From: Eubacterium sp.
GTDB taxonomy: Bacteria; Bacillota; Clostridia; Lachnospirales; Lachnospiraceae
Assembly: GCA_017445525.1 (NCBI GenBank)
Contig: JAFSTZ010000379.1
Location: 1-20,072 of the forward strand
DNA: 20,072 nucleotides
Direction of reading: 5' to 3'
The notes beneath the pieces were generated by a model. The model searched no databases, was not told where the DNA came from, and saw only the letters and a program-made list of their open reading frames with translations. Positions 1 to 6,876 of the stretch are shown here, piece by piece (positions within the stretch are counted from its first letter, which is position 1; each line of letters starts with the position of its first letter). A program made the position numbers and the translations under genes.

Positions 1-27
1 AGTGACACCTACGCTTCGCTACGGATA

Positions 28-55
28 GGCACGGTGCCCGGAATCATAGATTCCG
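28..55 (-). terminator. Two tandem short hairpins downstream of the PP2C-like gene
   Basis: Reading the minus strand, the PP2C-like gene stop is followed by a 7-bp stem around a 3-nt loop (39-55, core GGAATC/GATTCC, extendable by a GU pair), then a second stem GGCAC/GTGCC (28-38). No U-rich tract follows, so this is not a standard intrinsic terminator. It could be a processing site, a weak terminator or part of an extragenic repeat. The remaining bases 1-27 show no gene start. Confidence 0.35.
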
Positions 56-92
56 ACCGTTGCTCTAAGGCGTGAATAGTTACCCTGTCCCA

Positions 93-1415
93 CTACCCCA
101 GATACCTGAACGTGATCACTGTTCTCTCAAGTCTCTGCTCGGTTTCTCCTATAAACTCCTCAACCTCTTCCATCAGAGAGCAGGCGATACCCTCGCAATC
201 GACTTGCTCCGTAACTATACGATTCAGCGACAGTGCCAGTTCCTCACCGGTGAACCTGTTCCCTTTCTCGTCAACAGCCTCGGAAAGTCCTCGTGTATAA
301 AGAACCAGCGTATCACCCTGTGCAAGACGTATGGATCCGGACCTATAAGGTATGTTCTCCATATGCCCGATAGGAAGACAGTCGCCCTGATCCAAAAATG
401 TAAACTCCTCGCCGGCATGCTTCCACAGCAGCGGTTCGGATCCGGCGCAGACATACGACATCTGACCGGCTTCAAGATCGATGATACACAACAAAATATT
501 TATAGTAAAAGCTGTATCATTGTTTCTGCTGAGATGATTGTTGGTCTCCGCCAAAACTCCGGCCGGAGTATACCCCATACGACTGAATACATCTATATAT
601 GTTTTAGCAAGCAGCAGTAGCATCGTTGATGAAACACCGGCACTTGATGTATCTCCGACAACAAGTGCGATGTGATTCTTGGATGGAGAAAAATAGTCAT
701 AGAAGCAACCGCCTGCTCCCTTGAAATCCCTGAGCAATGCATACAACTGATAGTTTTTACCGGAATAAACATTATCCGGCAACAACTCGCCACGCAGCTT
801 ATTGACAAATGTATACTCTGCGTTCATGCGTTCCTGTGCCACCATGGTCTGTTGTTTTTGATCAGTATTTATCTTGACCTGTTTAGTCATATGATCAAAC
901 TCTTCAGCAAGTTTTCCGATCTCATTTTTCGTATCAACATGGATCGTCATCTCAAGGTCGCCTTCTCCCACGGCTCTCACCTGTGTCATCAGTTCCTTGA
1001 TAGGTTTAACTATACGCTTTGCCAAAAACCATATCAACAGATTCGTCAATATGATAACTATGACCAGAGCGATCAACAGATACTTGGCACTGCGAAAATA
1101 CAGCTCATCAACACTTTCCGTAGCGGAATCTATGATGTCATCTACATCAGAAACAAACCTGTCAAGCTCCTGTTTCGAAGAATCCATGATGCCATCTGAA
1201 TTCATGGTGCCGTTTTCCGACCCCAGTTCGTCCTCGATCCTTTCTAACAGCCTTTGTGAATGATCTTTTACTTCTTCCTGTATCCTCTCGCCGCCGTCCT
1301 TTAATCCACTCTCGAAATCATTTATCTGAAAAAACACAGCAAGAACAGTTATCAGACTGAACATCATGATGATCCCGATACTGACAAAAAGTATCTGCTT
1401 GTAAATCGACTTCAT
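93..1415 (-). CDS. Membrane HAMP-PP2C (SpoIIE/RsbU-type) protein, probably a pseudophosphatase
   Basis: 440 aa. Seen: a TM helix at about 7-29, an extracytoplasmic acidic helical segment at about 30-110, a second TM at about 112-132, a HAMP-like linker at about 133-185 and a SpoIIE-type PP2C fold at about 200-438. The family normally uses four metal-binding aspartates. The GGD-F/Y-YD motif here reads GGCFYD (Cys237), GD is kept (Asp255 in GDTSSAG), YTDG reads YTRG (Arg375), and the terminal DDxT reads LERT (429-432). Three of four ligands are therefore missing, so catalysis is unlikely (inference). AAGGAG lies 7 nt before the ATG, and the gene starts 15 nt after the preceding one. It is the last gene of the CIS operon in view. 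Likely role: membrane sensor or scaffold for the injection system, perhaps descended from a Ser/Thr phosphatase like those of type VI secretion or RsbU pathways. Confidence 0.88.
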   Translation of the reverse strand: MKSIYKQILFVSIGIIMMFSLITVLAVFFQINDFESGLKDGGERIQEEVKDHSQRLLERIEDELGSENGTMNSDGIMDSSKQELDRFVSDVDDIIDSATESVDELYFRSAKYLLIALVIVIILTNLLIWFLAKRIVKPIKELMTQVRAVGEGDLEMTIHVDTKNEIGKLAEEFDHMTKQVKINTDQKQQTMVAQERMNAEYTFVNKLRGELLPDNVYSGKNYQLYALLRDFKGAGGCFYDYFSPSKNHIALVVGDTSSAGVSSTMLLLLAKTYIDVFSRMGYTPAGVLAETNNHLSRNNDTAFTINILLCIIDLEAGQMSYVCAGSEPLLWKHAGEEFTFLDQGDCLPIGHMENIPYRSGSIRLAQGDTLVLYTRGLSEAVDEKGNRFTGEELALSLNRIVTEQVDCEGIACSLMEEVEEFIGETEQRLERTVITFRYLG

Positions 1416-1430
1416 ACAACTGCTCCTTCA

Positions 1431-2432
1431 TCACAGATTCAATAAACAGATATCGACTTCCTTTGCTTTTTCCGAGTCGAGTTTCTGATAGGTATCACAC
1501 AAAAACAGATAATGTCTCGCTGCCGCATCCTCGTGATCAGCCTTTAACACCTCGATAAAATACCCTCTTGATTCGGCAAACCGGCGCTCCGTATATAAGC
1601 GGACTCCTTTTTCAAAAAGCATCTTTGTTTTTCTCTTGCGATTTCTGCGTTCCACCGGATCGCCGTCAAAGATATCATATATCTCATCCGTCTGATCCGA
1701 GTCATTGTAATACAGGATTCCCAAAAACCTGGAATTAAACTTCTTGTCAAACTCTCTGATCTGTTTGACATATTCTCCGGTCGAAAGGATGTTGGCATAG
1801 TACTCATCAGCTTTCGCGCGAAGCATCTCACCAACCATGGCACTTGATGACAGAGTGATGATCTGCATACGATTCTGGTTACCCACGATACCTACAGACA
1901 AAAGCCCATATGTCAGACCAAATGATATGGACTGATCTTTCAATGTATCCATGGCAAGTATCGCCGAGCGAAGTGCGCTTTCAGGCTCCTCTAAAAACAA
2001 AACTCTGAACAGACCATCCTTGACCACCTCAAGTGATCCGTGATTATCTGCTATAGCAGGGAAGACAACATTTAGGGTTTTATTGATCTCATCATAGATC
2101 TCATCGGTTGAATGCTCTGTTACAATTGACCCTGTTACAGGATGTCCTCCGCACATAACAGTTGCCGTAACATCCGCTCTCTGATCACAGAGCTTGTCGG
2201 GCGGGATCTCTCTCTCGATGATCTTTAAGTCCCCCAGCATACGCAGCGGCAGAAAAGGTCTGAGAGTCTCTATATACTGCCTGATGTGCTCTTCATCATT
2301 TTTACGCTTCATCGGCTCGGCGTAACCAAGTTGTATCCCTTTACGCTTTCCCAAAGCATACATAACGATCGCTATTATCACCAGAAGTAAAACCAAAGAT
2401 CCGGCTATGATCATCCAATCCCAAAACTGCAT
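1431..2432 (-). CDS. Membrane-anchored class III nucleotidyl cyclase-like protein with C-terminal TPR-like helices, probably a pseudocyclase
   Basis: 333 aa. Seen: a single TM helix at about 7-27 followed by a basic stretch (positive-inside, so the rest is cytoplasmic), a class III cyclase-like domain at about 85-225, and a helical TPR-like tail at about 265-320, an architecture common in bacterial adenylate cyclases. The match rests on the order of motifs: VT..V at 88-92, a hydrophobic helix with HG at 131-132, KDG..RVLF at 138-146, the GLTYGLLSVGIVG block at 172-184, then SAMVGEMLRAKA at 197-208. The first metal-binding Asp (normally FAD-I) is replaced (Val92-Gly95 region, no acid). The catalytic Asn of the VN..A.R motif is Gly201, while Arg205 and Asp139 are kept. 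cAMP or cGMP synthesis is therefore unlikely (inference). AGGAGA precedes the ATG. It sits between the PAAR-like tip gene and the PP2C-like gene. Confidence 0.82.
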   Translation of the reverse strand: MQFWDWMIIAGSLVLLLVIIAIVMYALGKRKGIQLGYAEPMKRKNDEEHIRQYIETLRPFLPLRMLGDLKIIEREIPPDKLCDQRADVTATVMCGGHPVTGSIVTEHSTDEIYDEINKTLNVVFPAIADNHGSLEVVKDGLFRVLFLEEPESALRSAILAMDTLKDQSISFGLTYGLLSVGIVGNQNRMQIITLSSSAMVGEMLRAKADEYYANILSTGEYVKQIREFDKKFNSRFLGILYYNDSDQTDEIYDIFDGDPVERRNRKRKTKMLFEKGVRLYTERRFAESRGYFIEVLKADHEDAAARHYLFLCDTYQKLDSEKAKEVDICLLNL

Positions 2433-2468
2433 ATTTTTCTCCTAAAAGATTATATTTATAGTTACTAT

Positions 2469-2837
2469 TCACGGTATCTGTATGTTGGTACAACCCGGAT
2501 TCGTCACTGATATCACTCCGGCATAAGCACACATCAGCTTTGATGTCTGATTGAGCGCCGGCTGACCTCCCACAAGCACTGTCGGGCTGCCGGGCACCCA
2601 GGGCGCCGGGATGAGCGGGACACACGGCACGGGCGAACCGAGGGCTGCGATCACCGCCGGATTGGTCGGTGCCGAGCATGTTCCGAACGGCAGTATATTT
2701 ACCATCGGCTTGTTGCAGTCTATGGTTGCAACAGGCATATTATTGACAGTCTTTTTATCCGGTAAAACATTTAACATGGATGGCGCCATCCCAAAGGTAC
2801 ATTGCAGCATAGCACCGCCGCATACACACATTCCCAT
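2469..2837 (-). CDS. PAAR-like protein (DUF4280), CIS spike tip
   Basis: 122 aa, a normal length for the family. Rich in Gly, Pro and Cys, with eight cysteines (4, 6, 13, 41, 54, 72, 103, 116). The features recognised as DUF4280 are the N-terminal CxxGGAMLQCTFG segment, the central KPMVNILPFGTC block, the SPVPCVPLIPAPW block and the VGGQPAL...LMC segment. PAAR proteins cap the spike of contractile injection systems and may carry effectors. No toxin domain is fused here and there is no room for one. GGAGGA lies 7 nt before the ATG. In Afp/PVC-type clusters the tip gene usually sits beside gp25; here it lies about 12 kb further down the operon, after the DUF4255 gene and ahead of the cyclase-like gene. 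Confidence 0.9.
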   Translation of the reverse strand: MGMCVCGGAMLQCTFGMAPSMLNVLPDKKTVNNMPVATIDCNKPMVNILPFGTCSAPTNPAVIAALGSPVPCVPLIPAPWVPGSPTVLVGGQPALNQTSKLMCAYAGVISVTNPGCTNIQIP

Positions 2838-2892
2838 TTATCTTCCTCCAACATCCGGCCTGTATCAGTCCTGTTTTATTACTATATCCCGA

Positions 2893-4188
2893 TCAGTCTG
2901 TAAGCATGATCCTGTTTTTCTTCCCGACAGTTACCGTAAACTCTCCCGACTTTCCATCATCATCTTTATAGCAGACCGTTATCTCTGTTCCCGGTTCCAT
3001 ATCATAAGGCACCTGCAAAGGCAGTGTGCAGTCACCGTTATCATCTGCCCATACCTCGCTCACCGGCCAGAGAGTGGTATCCGTCTTGCTGTATGTTCCT
3101 GATAAAGCCACCCCCATCATCACTTTTTTATTCTGTCTGGATGTTACCTGCAACAGCTCCTCGCTTTTTTCCGACCTGATCAAAAAGCTTTTGCCCTCTA
3201 CCGACTCATCATCAGGATTGTACAAAGACATCTCTCTTCCGTCTTCGGGTTTATAGTCCCTTGAAAGCTTAAATGTCTTTCCCTCCGGAGTCCAGAGCTG
3301 CAGATATCTTTTGGGTCCGGTTCCTATCACAACCGATGTCATCCCGTCGGGAAGTGGATAAGCCCGTCCCGGCATCAGGCGCAGAACCATGATCTCCTCC
3401 GGATCTCTCGCATCCAGATCCGTTTCGATCCTGACAGGCTCATATAAACCGCCCATACTTATCAAAACCGGTTTACGATTTTTAACATTGGTAAATATCC
3501 TGTAACCGTCATCCTTTACCACAGCCGGCTTCTCGCCCTCAAGCTGTATCGATACCGCGCTGCCGGTGACAGGTCTTCCGGTGAAGTCATCTATGGGAAG
3601 TACTACCAGAGATGTTTCGTAGAGAACCCTGTCCTCGTCCACCAGCATATTTATATCACGTACACGTACTATGGAGTTGACTCTCGTCGATGTGATCTCC
3701 ACAGGATGTACCCGATAAAAAAGCGACAGCTTATACGGAGTCTCCGGGAAGGTCCACATGCGCATCTTTTCCTCGCGCTCAAGCTTCAACATCTCTATCT
3801 TGGCGTTGGCAGACGAGCCTATACCGAGCACTGCAAACGGCAGGATCCTCTTGTCCCCCAAAGCCTGTACCACACGCCCGAGGATCTTTTGCTCCTCCCC
3901 CGCGCGAAACTTCAGATCACTTGACGAGTAGGCTGTTATCATATAATCAAGCGTGAGAAATGTCGAAGGAAAGCTCTGTGTATCAAGTCCCGTGTTTACC
4001 ATGCCGGATGAGGGTACATCATCATCAGGATTGATATCATACAGATAAATACCCAGAGTATAATCTCCATGATCATCAGGCGAACAGAGTCCGATGGAAC
4101 CTGTATGCGCGATCACGTCGGGAACCAGTGCGTCACGAAGCACCTCAACCAGCTGCTCTCCGACCTCGGTTATCATGCTAAATCCCAT
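2893..4188 (-). CDS. DUF4255 (Pvc16-N)/Afp16-like tail terminator-type protein with an extended C-terminus
   Basis: 431 aa. The N-terminal ~200 residues fit the DUF4255 family found in most phage-tail-like injection systems. Features are a short N-terminal helix (ITEVGEQLVEVLRD), a GIYLYDI strand at 46-52, FLTLDYMITAY at 77-87, then the helix EEQKILGRVVQAL at 98-110. In Afp/PVC particles the homologue caps the sheath/tube end (established for Pvc16/Afp16). Residues about 195-275 look like an Ig- or carboxypeptidase-regulatory-like beta domain (DDFTGRPVTGSAVSIQL...DDGYRIFTNV). Residues about 285-431 form a further beta-rich segment ending in an Ig-like GTEITV...GEFTVTVG pattern. The protein is longer than the usual terminator, so it may have gained an adaptor role. 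GGAGG lies 7 nt before the first ATG, which supports that start over Met5. Product class is confident; the exact role here is inferred. Confidence 0.83.
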   Translation of the reverse strand: MGFSMITEVGEQLVEVLRDALVPDVIAHTGSIGLCSPDDHGDYTLGIYLYDINPDDDVPSSGMVNTGLDTQSFPSTFLTLDYMITAYSSSDLKFRAGEEQKILGRVVQALGDKRILPFAVLGIGSSANAKIEMLKLEREEKMRMWTFPETPYKLSLFYRVHPVEITSTRVNSIVRVRDINMLVDEDRVLYETSLVVLPIDDFTGRPVTGSAVSIQLEGEKPAVVKDDGYRIFTNVKNRKPVLISMGGLYEPVRIETDLDARDPEEIMVLRLMPGRAYPLPDGMTSVVIGTGPKRYLQLWTPEGKTFKLSRDYKPEDGREMSLYNPDDESVEGKSFLIRSEKSEELLQVTSRQNKKVMMGVALSGTYSKTDTTLWPVSEVWADDNGDCTLPLQVPYDMEPGTEITVCYKDDDGKSGEFTVTVGKKNRIMLTD

Positions 4189-4226
4189 GTTTCAGCCTCC
4201 TATCCGGTGTTGACTTATACGATGAA

Positions 4227-6005
4227 TCATCTGTTATTGCCCTTTCCTCCGGAGCCGTCATCATGTACGGTATCGTCTCCGTCATCATCTCCTCCGGAGC
4301 CATCGCCGTCACCGCCTGCGTTATCCGCATTCGGTTTTTCGGTTACAAGTTCTCCGTTTGCAAACGATCCCTCAACCATGACCATACCGGTTTTGGTATC
4401 ATAGAGCTTGCCGTCACCACTGTACAGTCCCTTCAGAAAACCTCCCTCGTAGAGCAGTATTCCCTGGGTATTGTACTCCTTGCCCTGTCCCTCATAGACA
4501 TTCAGATGAAACTGCCCGTCATAGAGCAGAATACCGGTGGTAGGATTGTAGAGCTTTCCGCTCCCCTCGTACAATCCCTGATAGAAATCACCGTCATACA
4601 TCAGTCCGCCGTCCGTGGTCGAAAACTGCTTACCTTTTCCTTCATAGAGGTTCGCCACAAACGCCCCGTCATAGATAAGTATACCGTTATCATATGCCTT
4701 GCCGGAGCCTTCTCTTTTTCCGTCTGCAAAATCTCCTACGTAGATCTTTTTTCCGTTGGAAAACAGCTTTCCTTTTCCGTTATATTTACCCTTTGAAAAC
4801 TGTCCCTTATATCTCTTTTTTCCGTTTTTGTACAGGACTCCGTCTCCGTCATATTTGCCGGCTTTAAAGTCGCCCTTATACACTAGAACCCTGTTCTTGT
4901 ACAGCTCACCGCTGCCCTCATACTTTCCTGCCGAAAAACCGCCTTTATAAACAATCTTTCCATCCTTGAGGAGCTTTCCTTCTCCCTCGTATTTGTTATC
5001 CTTGATACCACCTATATATGAGATCCTGCCCTCATCGTCATACTGCGTGGTGCTTCCGATATCCTGGACATCATCGGTAAAGGTTCCGGTATAAACCACC
5101 TCTCCGTCCTCATATAGCGTTCCCTGTCCGTTCATTTTTCCTGCAGAAAAACTACCGACATACTTGGGCTCTCCGGTCACCTCGTATAGAGTTCCGTTGC
5201 CGTCATACTGACCCGCAACAAAGCTTCCGCGATATACTAAAAATCCCTTTTCATTGTAGTACTCACCGGTACCGTCATAGAGACATTTTTTAAACCCGCC
5301 TCTGTAACATATCCTGCCGGAAGGATAGTAAAGCGTGCCCGAGCCCTCATATAATCCCTTAGAAAAATCCCCGTCATACTTTACCCTGCCATCCGTATTG
5401 TAGAGCGTTCCTTTCCCGTCATACTGGTTAGCGGAAAACGTTCCTTTGTAGCAGGTCTGTCCGTTGGAATAATAGAGTTGTCCGTTGCCCTCGTACATCT
5501 CCATCTGAAAATCACCCTGATACACAAGATCTCCGGAGTAGTTATACAGAGTACCGGGACCGGTGATCCTTCCCTCGTCCATCACTCCTTCAAAAAGCTT
5601 GACTTCCTCGGTCTCTCTGTCAAGCAGTATGACCTTTCCACTGTAACCCTTCATGGTGTCAGAGTTTATCACAAAGGTTTTGGTGAAAAACTTGGAGACC
5701 ATCCACGGCCATATAGTAGAGAAAAATAATACCATCAATAGTATCAATATGATAACCAAAACAAATACCAGTTTTTTTGCTACATATTTTTTGCCTATAA
5801 TAAAATACTGATCCAAGGATTTCGGTCTGGTTGCTACATCCTTTACCTCGCCGCGGATATCCTCGGACATCCGGCTCATGATGGAGTTAGGACTGAACAG
5901 ACGTATGATCTTGCGCCACAGCATAATAAACGGTGCAGCGATGATACGCCCCATCTTCGTTACAAACCGTATGATTATACCGCCTATATCTCCAAACGAA
6001 TTCAT
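4227..6005 (-). CDS. Membrane-anchored MORN-repeat protein with about 17 repeat units, predicted extracellular
   Basis: 592 aa. Seen: a basic amphipathic N-terminus (1-75), one strong TM helix at about 78-98, a short linker, then residues 147-551 made of about 17 consecutive 23-25-residue units of the pattern YxGxGxLYxxxGxxxYxGxFxxGx. This is an extended MORN repeat and would form one long beta-sheet. A Gly/Asp-rich low-complexity tail follows at about 557-592. The cluster of Lys/Arg before the TM predicts the N-terminus inside and the MORN sheet outside. Units 6-7 (residues about 291-338) are the most degenerate. MORN repeats usually mediate protein or membrane contact; no enzyme domain is seen. 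AAGGAAG lies 8 nt before the ATG. Its place between the kinase-like gene and the DUF4255 gene suggests a membrane-side or surface part of the CIS, such as an anchor or exit collar (inference). Confidence 0.88.
   Translation of the reverse strand: MNSFGDIGGIIIRFVTKMGRIIAAPFIMLWRKIIRLFSPNSIMSRMSEDIRGEVKDVATRPKSLDQYFIIGKKYVAKKLVFVLVIILILLMVLFFSTIWPWMVSKFFTKTFVINSDTMKGYSGKVILLDRETEEVKLFEGVMDEGRITGPGTLYNYSGDLVYQGDFQMEMYEGNGQLYYSNGQTCYKGTFSANQYDGKGTLYNTDGRVKYDGDFSKGLYEGSGTLYYPSGRICYRGGFKKCLYDGTGEYYNEKGFLVYRGSFVAGQYDGNGTLYEVTGEPKYVGSFSAGKMNGQGTLYEDGEVVYTGTFTDDVQDIGSTTQYDDEGRISYIGGIKDNKYEGEGKLLKDGKIVYKGGFSAGKYEGSGELYKNRVLVYKGDFKAGKYDGDGVLYKNGKKRYKGQFSKGKYNGKGKLFSNGKKIYVGDFADGKREGSGKAYDNGILIYDGAFVANLYEGKGKQFSTTDGGLMYDGDFYQGLYEGSGKLYNPTTGILLYDGQFHLNVYEGQGKEYNTQGILLYEGGFLKGLYSGDGKLYDTKTGMVMVEGSFANGELVTEKPNADNAGGDGDGSGGDDDGDDTVHDDGSGGKGNNR
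4353..5567 (-). repeat. Tandem coding repeat, about 17 MORN-type units (69-75 bp period)
   Basis: This part of the MORN gene is a diverged tandem array. On the plus strand it shows recurring short blocks such as gagctttcc, ccgtcata and ctttataa at roughly 69-75 bp spacing, matching one protein unit of 23-25 residues. Unit length varies by one or two codons through small insertions at the turn (for example TTDGG and PTTG). The nucleotide copies are well diverged, so the array is old rather than freshly expanded. Confidence 0.85.
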
Positions 6006-6018
6006 CCTGTATCTTCCT

Positions 6019-6873
6019 TTACCTGATAGTCAACGTTCCTATATAGTCAAATATCTTTTCCTCAGTTCCCGTGTTCCATAAGTTTTTGATGGTCAATACC
6101 AGATAGACCAGCGCTGCAACCAGCAGAGCAAGCGCTATGATCCTTTTGATATACGGCCATATTCTCTTGAACTTTTCCCATATGATAAATGCTTTTGTTT
6201 TCGGCTTTTTCAGATCGTCATCAGACATACCGGCGATCTTTTTGCAGACCTCATCATAAGCCTTATAAACCGACATCAGATCGGCGTAAACACCCTCGTT
6301 CAGATTGTCGATAAACTTCTGCACACCGGCAAGTGTTTTTATCTTGAGCTCATGTGCAAACAGGATCTTCCAGATCGAAGCTATACGCTTCTGAACATCC
6401 TTAAAAGATACTGCTCCGTAATCAACGATGTCCTTTAGCTCATATGTAAATCCGACCTGCAGACTATGACTGAGCAATATCCTGTCAGCGTCCAGACAAT
6501 CCCTCATAAAGTACTCGGGCATGCGCTGCAACAAAAGCTGATCCAGGATACTCCTTCCGACCGCGATCCTCTCGGTGAGAGTACATACCTCATCGTCCAG
6601 CTTTTCAGTCAGACTGACGCCCTCAGAATGCCTCATCACGATATACAAACTCTCCCCGCTGAAAAAGCAGGAGACCATATCCGCAAACTCTCTGTTGTTA
6701 ACCTGATCCGTCAGAAATCCCAGAGTCTTTACGATCCAGTCTCTCTCACGGACACGGATCATCAGATAGACACGGTGCGTTGTCTCATCCTGACAGACGA
6801 ACCGGTCCGTATGATCACCCGCATAGAGATTACGCAGGACGGTATATTTCTTTTCAAGGGTTTCGATGACCAT
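6019..6873 (-). CDS. C-tail-anchored Ser/Thr kinase-like protein, probably a pseudokinase
   Basis: 284 aa. Residues about 8-210 follow the layout of a Hanks-type kinase. The first strands are YTVLRNLYAGDHTDRFV, and the beta3 strand is YLMIRV, with Arg40 where the ATP-binding Lys should be. A hinge-like LYIVMRHSEGVSL lies at 76-88. The catalytic-loop segment FMRDCLDADRILL (122-134) has HRD changed to MRD and the Asn position not kept. A possible DYG (151-153) stands in for DFG. No glycine-rich loop is present and the activation segment with APE is essentially absent, so the C-lobe is cut down. A TM helix lies at about 244-262 after a basic stretch, which puts the kinase-like domain in the cytoplasm and about 20 residues outside. 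The GAGGAA site overlaps the end of the preceding gene, 3 nt away, so translation is coupled. Likely a membrane scaffold for the CIS (inference). Confidence 0.75.
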   Translation of the reverse strand: MVIETLEKKYTVLRNLYAGDHTDRFVCQDETTHRVYLMIRVRERDWIVKTLGFLTDQVNNREFADMVSCFFSGESLYIVMRHSEGVSLTEKLDDEVCTLTERIAVGRSILDQLLLQRMPEYFMRDCLDADRILLSHSLQVGFTYELKDIVDYGAVSFKDVQKRIASIWKILFAHELKIKTLAGVQKFIDNLNEGVYADLMSVYKAYDEVCKKIAGMSDDDLKKPKTKAFIIWEKFKRIWPYIKRIIALALLVAALVYLVLTIKNLWNTGTEEKIFDYIGTLTIR

Positions 6874-6876
6874 CCC

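Noticed and set aside
4353..5567. CRISPR-like or satellite array
   Set aside because: The periodicity is coding, in frame with MORN protein units, with diverged copies and no spacers.
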